A stretch of DNA of 64,000 nt, from positions 372,001-436,000 of the forward strand of contig CAVTOG010000014.1 of assembly GCA_963736325.1 (NCBI GenBank). Direction: 5' to 3'. Positions within the stretch are counted from its first letter, which is position 1. The number at the start of each line of letters is the position of its first letter. Below are positions 8,776-17,499 of this stretch, one piece after another. Made by a program: the position numbers and the translations under genes. The DNA comes from Actinoallomurus sp963736325. GTDB lineage: Bacteria > Actinomycetota > Actinomycetes > Streptosporangiales > Streptosporangiaceae. Under the pieces are notes generated by a model, which did no database searches, had not been told where the DNA came from, and worked only from the letters and a program-made list of their open reading frames with translations.

Positions 8776-10205
8776 CCGGGTCGGGGGATCTACGCCTGTT
8801 CGAGTTGGTCGATGGAAGATCTCGGCAACCGGCTGAGACGTTGGACCATTCGTTGACGTACCCCGACACCGGTGAGCCGATCGGTCCCCAGCGTGCCAGT
8901 TCCCGGTCATCGATCGAGGTGGCGCTGGCGGCGGCCGATCGGGTGCACGCGAACGGTGAGTGGATGCGGGTGCCGGTGGCTGAGCGGTGCGCGATCCTGG
9001 AGCGGTTCTCCACGGAGCTGGCTGCGCGTGCTGAGGAGTTGGCGCTGGCCAACAGCATTGACAGTGGTGTGCCGCTCTCGTTCTCGCGTACGCGAGTCGG
9101 CTCCGCCACGGGACTGCCCGGGTTGCTGGCGAATCATGCCGCGACGTTGCTCCACACCGCACTTGGTGGAAGCGGAGAACGAGGCGATCAGTACTGGCTG
9201 CCCTGGGGCCCGGCAGCGATCTTCGTTCCGTGGAACGCGCCCACCACGATGGCGATCCTCAAGGCGGCCTCGGCACTGGCTGCCGGTGCACCCGTGATAC
9301 TCAAGCCTTCGGAATGGGCACCGCACGCTAGCTCGATCGTCGGGGAGGCTGCGTGCGCGGCCGATCTCCCCGCCAGTGTCCTGCAGGTCCTCCATGGTGG
9401 TGCCGCCGTCGGCGAGGTGTTGGCCGCGGACCCGCGGATCAGGGCGCTGTCCTACACCGGAGGTGTCGTCGGCGGCCGGGCCGTCGCCGGGCTCAGCGCC
9501 GCGCACATGCGGCCTGTCGACCTTGAACTGTCCGGTTGCAACCCCGTCCTCGTCCTGGCCGACGCGGACGTCGCTCAGGCGGCTCGCCTGATCGCCGGCG
9601 GAATGCGGATTCTCAACGGGCAGTGGTGCGCCGGGCCGAGACGCGTGTTCGCCCCCACTTCCACGGTGAACCGGCTCGCCGACGCGATCCTGGCCGAACA
9701 CGGGGAGCACACCGTACTCGGGCCCATCGCCAGCGAGAGCACCACGCTCGGCCCCATGGCCAACGCACCTCACCTGCGTCGACTGCGGTGCCAACTCGAC
9801 GCGTTCGCCGCTGCCGGTGCGACGCTCCGTACGGCGGGAAGCCTGCCACGGTCGGGCGGTCACTTTCTTCTCCCCACCGTGGTGACCGAACCACCGGCCG
9901 AACTCAGTCGCCAGGAGGTGTTCGGGCCGGTGATCACGATCTCCGGCTACCGCGACGTCGACGACGCGGTTTCGCAGGCGAACGACCACGACTTCGGCCT
10001 CAGCGGCTACGTGCTCTGCGGCGACCGCGACGCCGGCCGGGCCGTCGGCCGACGCCTGCGTGCCGGCTATGTGTTCGTCAACCGCATCGGGCTGGAGCCG
10101 CTCCCGGCCGAGGCCGTCCTGAGCATGTGGGGGAGTAGCGGACTCGGAGCCGTCGGAATCAGCGAGGGAATCCGGTTCTTCACCGGCGCTCGCTTCGTCG
10201 GCTGA
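8772..10205 (+). CDS. aldehyde dehydrogenase family protein
   Basis: NAD(P)-dependent aldehyde dehydrogenase, 477 aa. Visible motifs are FVPWNAPTTMAILKAASALAAG (core: PWNAPTTM), the cofactor Lys in ILKPSEWAP, the Glu in LELSGCNPV (family LELGGK), the catalytic Cys in GQWCAGPRRV, and the EVFGPVITI region. The start is GTG 8772, overlapping the GMC stop (GTGA); the longer frame from 8586 overlaps the oxidase. It probably acts directly on the aldehyde made by the upstream oxidase. The Lys of the LELGGK motif is Cys here, a modest deviation. Confidence 0.9.
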   Translation: MTGSGDLRLFELVDGRSRQPAETLDHSLTYPDTGEPIGPQRASSRSSIEVALAAADRVHANGEWMRVPVAERCAILERFSTELAARAEELALANSIDSGVPLSFSRTRVGSATGLPGLLANHAATLLHTALGGSGERGDQYWLPWGPAAIFVPWNAPTTMAILKAASALAAGAPVILKPSEWAPHASSIVGEAACAADLPASVLQVLHGGAAVGEVLAADPRIRALSYTGGVVGGRAVAGLSAAHMRPVDLELSGCNPVLVLADADVAQAARLIAGGMRILNGQWCAGPRRVFAPTSTVNRLADAILAEHGEHTVLGPIASESTTLGPMANAPHLRRLRCQLDAFAAAGATLRTAGSLPRSGGHFLLPTVVTEPPAELSRQEVFGPVITISGYRDVDDAVSQANDHDFGLSGYVLCGDRDAGRAVGRRLRAGYVFVNRIGLEPLPAEAVLSMWGSSGLGAVGISEGIRFFTGARFVG

Positions 10206-10413
10206 TCCAAAACCGTCCAGGGCCTGTTGTGAAAGTGGATCTCGGCGTAGTGATCACTCGCTGTGGGGCGTGGTGACCTGACGAACGGCCAGTGGGCCCG
10301 GCTGGAGCCGTTGTTGCCGGAGGCCATCAAGCCGGGCCGTCCGCCGGTGTGGACGGTCCGCTATGAGGCGGCTGTTCTGGTCGCAGCGATCAACGAGTGG
10401 CTGTGACACTGCT
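10206..10413 (+). pseudogene. internally deleted IS5-family transposase remnant
   Basis: From GTG 10263 the frame reads GRGDLTNGQWARLEPLLP and PGRPPVW, the N-terminus typical of one IS5-family transposase group. It then jumps directly to RYEAAVLVAAINEWL and a stop at 10406, which matches the C-terminal end of the same kind of protein. About 47 codons remain, so the whole catalytic core is deleted. The flanks include GGGCCTGTTG at 10218-10227, a plausible terminal-repeat start, and a weaker counterpart after 10404. This looks like a non-autonomous, MITE-like derivative. Confidence 0.65.
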
Positions 10414-10770
10414 CTAAAAGAGCTTCGGAACCCACGGCATCGCCTCACGCCATCCCTGGCGATCGTGCGCCCAGTCGATCATCACTTTGGCGATCGGCTC
10501 TGGGCCGAACATCTCAAACGGTCTCGGGGCGTAATGAGCCTGGAAGTGCTTGTCTGCGCTGCCTTCGCGGTATTCGACCTGGTAGGTCATGTCGTCGTTC
10601 AGGTACGCCTGCATGTAGTGCTGATTCACAGGCTCCAGGTCGAGTCGTTCAAAGATCACGAACCGATTACGCAGATTCATATCAGCCAGCAGGTCGTGCA
10701 GGGCATCCTTGGTCGGATCGTCCACAGCACGCCCGCCATCGTCGATTGCCCGCAGCAGTGGTTCCGCCAT
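10414..10770 (-). CDS. hypothetical protein, 118 aa
   Basis: Not recognised. The protein is acidic to neutral and soluble, with no signal or membrane segment. It begins MAEPLLRAIDDGG and ends WREAMPWVPKLF, and the middle is rich in aromatic residues (HYMQAYLNDDMTYQVEY). The longer frame up to 11028 has a low-complexity Arg/Ser start, so ATG 10770 was preferred although no strong ribosome site precedes it. It sits between an IS remnant and a TetR gene. Size and composition would fit an immunity-like or accessory protein, but that is only a guess. Confidence 0.5.
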   Translation of the reverse strand: MAEPLLRAIDDGGRAVDDPTKDALHDLLADMNLRNRFVIFERLDLEPVNQHYMQAYLNDDMTYQVEYREGSADKHFQAHYAPRPFEMFGPEPIAKVMIDWAHDRQGWREAMPWVPKLF

Positions 10771-11028
10771 GCCCACGACTGTACTGGCCTGCCAGGATTC
10801 AGTCGCCCGCCGGCGCACTCTCACAACACACCCTAGACCGCACGCCGTACCTGAATGGAGAACAGCATCCCAGACGCTAGCGAAACCGGCGTTTGCCAGG
10901 CCCACTCGAAGTAATGGACCAATTCGGCTTCGGCTACATATTCCGGAAGTGCGGCAACACCTCGAGCCACGACCAGACCAGGCTGCTCCACGAGTCGTAG
11001 TCAGACGCCGACTCGGCACCGACCACAA

Positions 11029-11718
11029 TCACGGCTCGCGGTCCTCCAGTCCGGCCGCTCTGGCGACGACGCCGAGGTGAATTTCAAGGCCGACCCCGAA
11101 GGATTTTCGCTGGGTGAACATGGGGAGGTCCTGGCTGAGCTCGTGGAGGGCTGGATAGGCCGCGGCCGGAAGTGCCGTGACGCGGCGGCGGTTTCGTTCG
11201 TCCAGGTCGGGATCGTCAAAGGCCCTGCGTAGGGGATAGAGGTAGGCGCAGCCGATGACGAAACGGATCATGGTGTTGACGAGTTCGGCGGCCGTGAGGT
11301 GGTCCAGGTGCAGCTCGGCCATGCTGGTGTACACAGCTTCGTAGAATCGAGCTTCTCCGAGGCTTATCTCATCGAAGATTCCTTCCGCCTGAAGCAATGT
11401 GCGGTTTTCTATGAGCAGTTCGAAGTACGCCCACATGAGTCGGCGCAGCGATTCGACGGGGTCGTCCGCCCGCTCCGGCATCTGGAAGCGCTTGAAGATC
11501 TCGGTGCTGACGGCGACCAGAATCGCGTTCTTGTCGCGGAAGTGCGTGTAGAGCGCCATCGACCGGACGCCGAGGTCGCGGGCGATGCGACTCAGCGTCA
11601 ACGCCTCGACACCTTCAGCGTCGATCACTTTGATCGCCGCACTCACGATCACCTGTGGACTGAGGGTGCCACGGGGAGCGCGTCGCCGCCGCGGGGTGCT
11701 CCTGTCCTGGGAGGTCAT
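11029..11718 (-). CDS. TetR/AcrR family transcriptional regulator
   Basis: DNA-binding repressor type, 229 aa. The N-terminal helix-turn-helix covers residues about 20-65: VIVSAAIKVIDAEGVEALTLSRIARDLGV then ALYTHFRDKNAILV (core: LYTHFRDKNAIL). The C-terminal ligand domain is of the tetracycline-repressor type (FVIGCAYLYPLRRAFDDPD). The start is ATG 11718 with GGAGGA upstream on the minus strand. It faces away from the PucR-type regulator at 12048. The shared gap contains a direct repeat TTATGGT that may be its operator. The ligand is unknown. Confidence 0.88.
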   Translation of the reverse strand: MTSQDRSTPRRRRAPRGTLSPQVIVSAAIKVIDAEGVEALTLSRIARDLGVRSMALYTHFRDKNAILVAVSTEIFKRFQMPERADDPVESLRRLMWAYFELLIENRTLLQAEGIFDEISLGEARFYEAVYTSMAELHLDHLTAAELVNTMIRFVIGCAYLYPLRRAFDDPDLDERNRRRVTALPAAAYPALHELSQDLPMFTQRKSFGVGLEIHLGVVARAAGLEDREP

Positions 11719-12047
11719 CTGGTCTGGTCCTCCGTCTGCCGGCCATCACTGGCGTGCGGGCCAGCAGTCGTAACTTGTCTATACTTTATGGTGAAGTTAT
11801 GGTACCACCTTAGGGACGCTGCGGAGCCGTAGCGCGACTACCTCTGAGGGAGCCGCCGAGATGGGTTGATCAACGATGCAGCCCGCTTTCGTGCTGTCAG
11901 AACGTCTACCCGCAAGACTCGCCGCCGCGATCTGAACCGGAGTGAGTGTCTTGCGGACAGACCAGGGCGCCATATCGACAACGGCGCGCTCAGCAGTTGC
12001 CCGGAAACCTCACGCAAAGTTTTCGTGCGAGTGATGGTGGAGGTTTC
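11719..12047. other. divergent intergenic region between TetR and PucR genes
   Basis: No gene is supported in these 329 bases. Near the TetR side, 11780-11810 is AT-rich with two direct copies of TTATGGT four bases apart, inside a TTGTCT/TATGGT promoter-like arrangement. This could hold the TetR promoter or operator. The half nearer 12048 shows only the ribosome site GGAGG of the PucR-type gene. Confidence 0.35.
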
Positions 12048-13322
12048 ATGACCTCAGAAATACAACGCATTATCGATACCATCGCAGCGCAGTTGCATCG
12101 TTCGGCCGCGCTGTTCGATACCGATTTCCACATCCAGGCATTCAGTCCCCATTTGGATCCCGTCGATGACATCGGTCTGGCCTCCATCGTGCACCGGAAA
12201 GTGGATCATCGGGCCGTCGACTGGATATCGCAGCATGGCGTAGCTGAGGCGAGGCGGGCCGTTCGCGTGCCGGGAAACCGAGAAATCGGTCTCCTGCCAC
12301 GAGTCTGCGCGCCCGTACGCTGCCGTAACGTGCATCTGGGATATCTGTGGCTGGTCGATGCCGATGAACGGTTGACCGACACCGATCTTGATCTCCTTCG
12401 AAAGGCCGCCAATTCCGCCGGGGTCGTGCTGGATCGCGAGCAGTTGCTGACGGAGTGGGAGCTGGCCGGAGAGCGGGCACTTCTACCGAAGCTGCTGGCC
12501 GGGGACCAGAGCGTGCGCGACCACGCCGCCCGAGAACTCGTCGATGCCGGTCTCTTCATACCAAACCGACCCGTTGTGGCCTTCTCCTTGCGTCCCGTAC
12601 TCGCCGGCGCGGAGCCCGACGAAGCACTTCAGTCCGCCGTGGAGATGGCGCTGATCCAGGTCCGGCGCGGCCTGTTGGTTCATAACGCACTGCACATGAG
12701 CCACCACGACCGTGGTGTTCTGCTGGCCGCCATACAGCACCCTCGCAACGAGCGTGAATGGCTGCACCACGTCGGCGGGCAGTTGCACGCGGCATTCGAT
12801 GAGGCCCGGGCCATGACGTCCGCCGACTGGCGACCGCTCATTGGCATCGGAAGCCGCGTCAAAACACTGGCGGCCGTGTCTGTTTCACTCAGGCAGGCGT
12901 ACCAGGCGACCCGGGTCGCGGACGTACTGCACGACGGCGACATCGCGGACTGGGCGGACCTGGGGATCTATCAGACGCTGGTCGAGCTACCACTAGAGCA
13001 CCTGGTCGAGTCCACGTTGCATCCCGGCCTGATGAAATTGTTGTCGTGTGAGGGCGGCGAGATACTGCTGGAAACGCTGGAGCGTTTTCTGGAACTCGCC
13101 GGTGACGTGAAGGCAACGGCCGAACTGCTGACGATCCATCGTGGCACCTTGTATTACCGACTCGGGCGTATCGAAAAGGTCACGGGCCTGAACCTACGCA
13201 ACGGCAGCGACCGGCTCGTGATGCATCTCGGGCTAAAAATGGCACGCCTTGGCGGCCTTTATCGCGCTCCGAAGGTGCTCATCCCGCTGGTCAAAGATTC
13301 GCCGGTCGATGTTCATTCCTAG
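12048..13322 (+). CDS. CdaR/PucR-type transcriptional regulator
   Basis: Activator of the PucR/CdaR class, 424 aa. Residues about 1-130 form a sensor-like region without the classical PucR N-terminal domain. The middle is the GGDEF-like CdaR domain (IGIGSRVKTLAAVSVSLRQAYQATRVAD; core: IGIGSRV). The C-terminus is the HTH_30 DNA-binding region AELLTIHRGTLYYRLGRIEKVTGL (core: LTIHRGTLYYRL). The start is ATG 12048 with GGTGGAGG just upstream. It lies immediately before the 2-oxoacid dehydrogenase run at 13584 in the same direction, so it is the obvious candidate regulator of that pathway (inference). Confidence 0.88.
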   Translation: MTSEIQRIIDTIAAQLHRSAALFDTDFHIQAFSPHLDPVDDIGLASIVHRKVDHRAVDWISQHGVAEARRAVRVPGNREIGLLPRVCAPVRCRNVHLGYLWLVDADERLTDTDLDLLRKAANSAGVVLDREQLLTEWELAGERALLPKLLAGDQSVRDHAARELVDAGLFIPNRPVVAFSLRPVLAGAEPDEALQSAVEMALIQVRRGLLVHNALHMSHHDRGVLLAAIQHPRNEREWLHHVGGQLHAAFDEARAMTSADWRPLIGIGSRVKTLAAVSVSLRQAYQATRVADVLHDGDIADWADLGIYQTLVELPLEHLVESTLHPGLMKLLSCEGGEILLETLERFLELAGDVKATAELLTIHRGTLYYRLGRIEKVTGLNLRNGSDRLVMHLGLKMARLGGLYRAPKVLIPLVKDSPVDVHS

Positions 13323-13583
13323 GGCGGGCGACCTGCTTTCACCTCAAGTGAACACAAGCCTGTTCCGGTGACTCCCTCGCGTGGGTGATTCGAGTCACAT
13401 CTAGCTGCCACGGAATGGGAACTCCGCTCTGCGGCGCTGCGCATCGCTTGAATGTCTAAACAATCGTTGAATAATGTGCGGTCCATCTTCGGACGTCTGG
13501 CGGTACCGCCGCATGCCTCTTGCCCGCACCCTAGGTACATGGGCCAAGTATCTCGGCCGTGAAGCTGACTCTTTAGAGGGACG

Positions 13584-14594
13584 ATGACACTGAACAGAAG
13601 CCAGCACGTCGAGACCTATCGACGGATGCAGCGCATTCGCCGATTCGAACAGGCGGGAGTCGATCTTTATAAGAAGGGAAGAATTCCCGGTACCTACCAT
13701 GCCAGCATCGGCCAGGAAGCGGCGATCGTCGGGGCCTGTATGGCGTTGCGGCAAGACGACTACATCACGGGTACCCATCGTTCGCACGGCCATCCCATCG
13801 GCAAGGGAGCCGAGCTGGACAGCCTGATGGCCGAGCTCATGGGAAAGGCCACCGGCGTCTGCAAGGGTCGTGGCGGCTCGATGCACCTGGCCGACGCAGG
13901 CGTCGGCATTTTGGGGGAATCCGCGATCGTCGGTGGCGGTATCCCGCTTGCGGCCGGCGCCGCGATGAGCGCGCTCGTCAAGGGCACGGACCAGGTCAGC
14001 CTGACGTTCTTCGGCGATGGCGCGGTCAACCAAGGCACCTTCCACGAGACCTTGAACATGGCGTCGTTGTGGAAGCTGCCGGTCATCTTCTTCTGCGAGA
14101 ACAACCTCTACGCCGTGACCACATCGGTGGTGCGGAGCCACGGTCAACCGGATATCGCCAAGCGTGCGAACGCCTACGGAGTGCCGGGCCTGAGCGTTGA
14201 CGGCCAAGACGTTGTCACGGTGTACCAGACGACATGTGAGGCGGTGCGGCGGGCACGTAGCGGCGAAGGTCCGACCCTCATCGAGGCCCAGACGTACCGC
14301 TTCGACGAACACTCGGTCGGGCTCAACACCGGCCCCGAGCCCTACCGACCTGACTCCGAGGTCGAGGATTATCTCCAGCAGCGCGACCCACTCGTTGTCT
14401 ACCGCGAGTACCTGCTGGCCGGGGGCTTCACTGAGGCGGAGCTCCACGCACTGGAGAAGGAAGTCGTAGATGCGGTGGCCCAGGCCATCGCTTACGCCGA
14501 ACAGAGCCCACTTCCGGATCCTGCTGAGGTCTATCAGCACATGTACACGAACCCAATAAATTATCCTGCGATCCCTAGCGGAGCTCCGGCATGA
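13584..14594 (+). CDS. 2-oxoacid/acetoin dehydrogenase E1 component, alpha subunit
   Basis: Thiamine-diphosphate enzyme subunit, 336 aa, decarboxylating pyruvate, acetoin or a related 2-oxoacid. The ThDP motif is GDGAVNQGTFHETLNMA with the closing ENN (FFCENNLYAV). The regions YHASIGQEAAIVG and THRSHGHPIGKG, and the phosphorylation-loop-like RFDEHSVG, are typical of AcoA/PdhA. Length and sequence style resemble acetoin dehydrogenase alpha subunits, but substrate cannot be decided. GAGGG precedes the ATG. Its stop overlaps the E1-beta ATG (ATGA). The partner gene is broken by an IS, so activity of the complex is in doubt. Confidence 0.9.
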   Translation: MTLNRSQHVETYRRMQRIRRFEQAGVDLYKKGRIPGTYHASIGQEAAIVGACMALRQDDYITGTHRSHGHPIGKGAELDSLMAELMGKATGVCKGRGGSMHLADAGVGILGESAIVGGGIPLAAGAAMSALVKGTDQVSLTFFGDGAVNQGTFHETLNMASLWKLPVIFFCENNLYAVTTSVVRSHGQPDIAKRANAYGVPGLSVDGQDVVTVYQTTCEAVRRARSGEGPTLIEAQTYRFDEHSVGLNTGPEPYRPDSEVEDYLQQRDPLVVYREYLLAGGFTEAELHALEKEVVDAVAQAIAYAEQSPLPDPAEVYQHMYTNPINYPAIPSGAPA

Positions 14595-15160
14595 GTACGG
14601 TTATCGAACCCCCCGCAACCTCCGTACGTATGAGTTACCTGGACGCCATTGTCCATGCTCAGGTCGAAGAGATGGAGCGGGACGATCGCGTCATCTTGAT
14701 GGGCGAAAACCTTGAGATTTATGGCGATGGCCTGGTCATAGAGAGCTTCGGCGAAAGACGGGTGTGGAGCACTCCTATTTCGGAGAACAGTTTCGCCGGA
14801 ATGGGGGTAGGTGCGGCGATGACCGGCCTGCGTCCGATCGTGGCACTCTCGATCGCGAGCTTTATGTACCTGCCGTCAGATCAGATCATCAATCAGGCGG
14901 CAAAGCTCCATTATATGACCGGAGGGCAGATGCGAGTTCCTGCGGTGTTTCGATGCAGCCTTTACTACAATTCCTCGATCGCCGCGCAGCATTCCGACCG
15001 GCCGTACCCGATGTTCATGAACGCGCCGGGATTGAAGATCATCGCGCCGACATGCCCTGCTGATATGAAGGGGCTGCTGAAGTCCGCGATTCGCGATGAC
15101 GATCCCGTTGTGGTCTTCGAAGACAGCACACTGAACCCATTTCATCCTTGGGCTGCTTGA
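14591..15160 (+). pseudogene. E1 beta subunit, N-terminal half (disrupted by IS)
   Basis: First part of a transketolase-type E1-beta subunit (acetoin/pyruvate dehydrogenase). It contains GENLEIYGDGLV, SENSFAGMGVGAAMTGLRPI and HSDRPYPMF, ending natively at VVVFEDSTL. After codon 180 the frame enters the IS5-family element at 15133, gains NPFHPWAA and stops, giving 189 aa. An intact protein would be about 330 aa. Removing 15133-16061 and one copy of the 3-bp duplication ACT restores DSTLWMTKEEV with no frame change, so the insertion is clean. The start overlaps the E1-alpha stop. Confidence 0.92.
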
Positions 15161-16061
15161 GCGGCGCGGTGGTTCTGCAGGACGGCGATGGCCTTGACCA
15201 GGTGGCCGGCCTTGCACGGGCTGCAGCGCAGTTTCCGCAGGATTCTCCATGCTTTGAGCTGCGCGTTCGCGCGTTCTCCGGGGCCGCGGAGCTTGGCGTG
15301 TGACCGGTTCGCCTGTTTCTGGGATTCCGGCTTGTTCTTGCCCTTGTAGGGCGTGATCATGACCGTGGCCTCCGCGCCCTGGTAGCCCTTATCGGCGAGG
15401 GTGAGGATCCCGGCCTTGTCCAGTTCACGCAGAATGCCCCACACCCGGGCGGCGGTCAGGTCGTGAGTGGAGCCGGGCAACGCCCCCGAGGTCCACAGGA
15501 TGGTCCCGTCCGGACCGGAGATGACCTGCACGTTCATCCCGTGCACCCGGTGCTTGCCGGAGTAGTAGGGCCGGTCGGCCTTTACCCGGTCGGTGTGAAT
15601 GAGCGTCCCGTCCAGCACCAGATGACTCAGCCCGTCCTTTTTGGCCTTCCTGAGCGCCTGCGTGAGCTTGGGTGAACGGGCCGACAGCAGCATCACCGTC
15701 TCTTCCACGTACCGCCAGGCTGTCGTCGCCGACACCGCGAACCCCGCGCTGATCTCGGCGAACGTCTCGTCTTTGCGCAGGTAGACCAGGACGAGCAGGG
15801 CTTGCCGGCCAGGGTTGAGCAGTCGCCATGTCGATCCGATCGACTTGCGATGACGGCGGACCAGCCCGGCGACGTAGTTCAGCGTTGAACGCGACAAATC
15901 GACGGCAGCACGGTAGAACAGCACGCAGAAGCCCCTGGTTCGGACGTGGTGGTTGTGGTGATCAACCCGTCTACCAGGGGCTTCTCTGCGCCACGAGCCA
16001 GATCCCCAACTCGTGATCATGCTGTGAACAGCAATCCTCTTCCAGAGGATGAAATGAGCTC
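15133..16061 (-). mobile_element. intact IS5-family insertion sequence, 929 bp
   Basis: Complete element with imperfect terminal inverted repeats GA[A/G]C[C/T]CATTTCATCCT, the left one starting at 15133 and the right one ending at 16061. It is flanked by a 3-bp target duplication ACT at 15130-15132 and 16062-16064. It carries one transposase gene on the minus strand. A 3-bp ANT duplication fits the ISL2-type subgroup of IS5 as I recall it. Near-matching ends and an open transposase frame suggest recent insertion. Confidence 0.9.
15142..15924 (-). CDS. IS5-family (DDE_Tnp_4-like) transposase
   Basis: Transposase of about 260 aa. N-terminal region: LFYRAAVDLSRSTLNYVAGLVRRHRKSIGS (core: LSRSTLNYVAGLVRRH). 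The HTH region is FAEISAGFAVSATTAWRYVEE. Catalytic-core residues of the DDE type are visible in LVLDGTLIHTDR, GSTHDLTAARVWGI and LADKGYQGA, with a late acidic residue in GPGERANAQLKAWRILRKLRC (core: GERANAQLK). The GTG at 15924 (VLFYRAA) was chosen because homologous proteins begin there; the frame stays open to 16020. The gene appears intact, so the element is probably still mobile. Confidence 0.88.
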   Translation of the reverse strand: MLFYRAAVDLSRSTLNYVAGLVRRHRKSIGSTWRLLNPGRQALLVLVYLRKDETFAEISAGFAVSATTAWRYVEETVMLLSARSPKLTQALRKAKKDGLSHLVLDGTLIHTDRVKADRPYYSGKHRVHGMNVQVISGPDGTILWTSGALPGSTHDLTAARVWGILRELDKAGILTLADKGYQGAEATVMITPYKGKNKPESQKQANRSHAKLRGPGERANAQLKAWRILRKLRCSPCKAGHLVKAIAVLQNHRAAQAAQG

Positions 16062-16512
16062 ACTATGGATGACCAAGGAGGAGGTTTCGACCGATCCGGA
16101 TTGTCTGGTCCCAATTGGCAAGGCGAGTATCAAGCATGCGGGCGGCGACGCCACCGTCGTGGCCATCGCCGGCTGCATGAAGCCTGCGCTCGCCGCGGCA
16201 AAGGCACTCGACAGCGAGGGCATCTCCATCGAGGTCATCGACCCGCGCACACTGGTTCCGCTGGACGTCGCCGCGATCATCGAGTCGGTGGCCAAGACCG
16301 GACGGCTCATCGTGGTCGACAACGCCCACCGTACCTGCAATGCGGCCGCGGAGATCGCTGCGACCGTCGCGGAAGAGGCATTCGCTCACCTTCGGGCTCC
16401 GATTCGTCGACTGAGCACACCAGACGTACATATTCCATTCAGTCCGGCGCTTGAAAAGCAGCTCTATCCCAGCAAAGACAGCATCGTCTCGGCCGTGAAG
16501 AGCATGCTCTAA
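16054..16512 (+). pseudogene. E1 beta subunit, C-terminal half (possibly re-initiated)
   Basis: C-terminal transketolase domain of the same E1-beta gene: LWMTKEEV, CLVPIGKASIKHAGGDATVVAIAG (core: CLVPIGKA), EVIDPRTLVPLD, and the closing region HIPFSPALEKQLYP. The right end of the IS supplies AGAGGA followed five bases later by an in-frame ATG at 16054 (MSSLWMTK). A separate 152-aa polypeptide could therefore be made. Whether the two halves assemble is unknown. The lipoyl protein follows 31 bases downstream. Confidence 0.85.
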
Positions 16513-16543
16513 CCGGGCCGACAGATTTATTGTGAGGCCGGTA

Positions 16544-16786
16544 ATGGCAACCGAAGTGATAATTCCGAAAGCCGGTATGGGGACGACCGAGGGCACCGTC
16601 ACGGCGTGGCTCAAGGCCGAAGGCGATCCGGTGACCGAGGGTGAAGTGATTGTCGAAGTCGAGACGGCCAAGGCGGTTGAGGAGATCCCTGCGCCGGTGA
16701 CCGGGGTGCTGACGAAGATATTGCTGGCGGAAGGCGAAACCGGAGAGGTCTTCACGCCGATCGCCATAATCGACGAGGACGCCTGA
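16544..16786 (+). CDS. stand-alone lipoyl-domain protein (split E2)
   Basis: Small 80-aa protein that is a single biotinyl/lipoyl domain, the swinging-arm carrier of 2-oxoacid dehydrogenase complexes. The lipoylation Lys is in VETAKAVEE, and the N-terminal strand EVIIPKAGMGTTEGTV is typical of acetoin/pyruvate E2 lipoyl domains. The ATG at 16544 has GAGG at a suitable distance; an in-frame GTG at 16532 is an alternative. It ends at a stop 4 bases before the catalytic E2 start. In most complexes this domain is fused to the acyltransferase; here it is free. Confidence 0.9.
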   Translation: MATEVIIPKAGMGTTEGTVTAWLKAEGDPVTEGEVIVEVETAKAVEEIPAPVTGVLTKILLAEGETGEVFTPIAIIDEDA

Positions 16787-16790
16787 TCCG

Positions 16791-17495
16791 ATGCCGGAGC
16801 ACTCATTCAACGTCGTGCCGCTATCGCCACTGCGCAAGGCGATCGCGGCACGAACAGTTGAGGCTAAGCGGACCATCCCGCACTACCGCGTCCGTATGGA
16901 CATCCGCATGGACAATGTGTTGACACTGCGGAGCCAGGTGAACAAGCAGAGCCCCGAGAATCGAATCTCGGTCAACGATGTCGTGGTCAAGGCCTGTGCC
17001 GCTGCTCTGCTCGAACAACCGGAGCTCAACGTACAGCTGGTCGACGATGAAATCCGCCGTTTCCGCCACACGGACATCTCGATCGTCGTCGCTGTCCCCG
17101 GCGGATTGTCCACGCCGGTCGTCCGGGCGGCGGACACCAAGACGCTCGCACAGATCTCTCAAGACGTCAGGGAGCTGACCGATCGCGCTATCAAGAATCA
17201 GCTTCGGCGGTCTGAAATAGTGGGTGGAACGCTTGGTATCTCCAATCTTGGAATGTACGGCGTCGATGAGTTCGATGCGGTAATAAATCCTCCCCAGTGC
17301 GCGATCCTGGCCATCGGTGCCGCCCGCAACCGGCCGGTCGTCCAGGACGGCGGCGTCACCGCCGCCGCGATGATGACCGCCACCTTGGCACTCGACCACC
17401 GCGTGATCGATGGAACCACCGGTGCGGGCTTCTTGAAATGCTTGCGCGAAAAACTCGAAGATCCCAAGAAACTATTCGCGGCTGAGGAGATTTAG
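16791..17495 (+). CDS. 2-oxoacid dehydrogenase acyltransferase (E2) catalytic domain only
   Basis: Dihydrolipoyl acyltransferase core, 234 aa, against about 400 or more for a full E2. It starts directly at the catalytic domain (PLSPLRKAIAARTVEAKRTIPHYRV; core: LRKAIAARTVEAKRTIPHY). It contains VVKACAAAL, GGTLGISNLGMYG and the active-site DHRVIDGTTGAGFL with the catalytic His. Neither a lipoyl domain nor a recognisable peripheral-subunit-binding domain is present, so it must use the separate lipoyl protein encoded just upstream. No E3 (dihydrolipoamide dehydrogenase) gene is in the window, so a genomic E3 would be needed. Confidence 0.9.
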   Translation: MPEHSFNVVPLSPLRKAIAARTVEAKRTIPHYRVRMDIRMDNVLTLRSQVNKQSPENRISVNDVVVKACAAALLEQPELNVQLVDDEIRRFRHTDISIVVAVPGGLSTPVVRAADTKTLAQISQDVRELTDRAIKNQLRRSEIVGGTLGISNLGMYGVDEFDAVINPPQCAILAIGAARNRPVVQDGGVTAAAMMTATLALDHRVIDGTTGAGFLKCLREKLEDPKKLFAAEEI

Positions 17496-17499
17496 CCAT

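Noticed and set aside
8907..9989. 360-codon minus-strand frame across the aldehyde dehydrogenase
   Set aside because: Codon-bias shadow of a well-supported gene; no recognisable domain.
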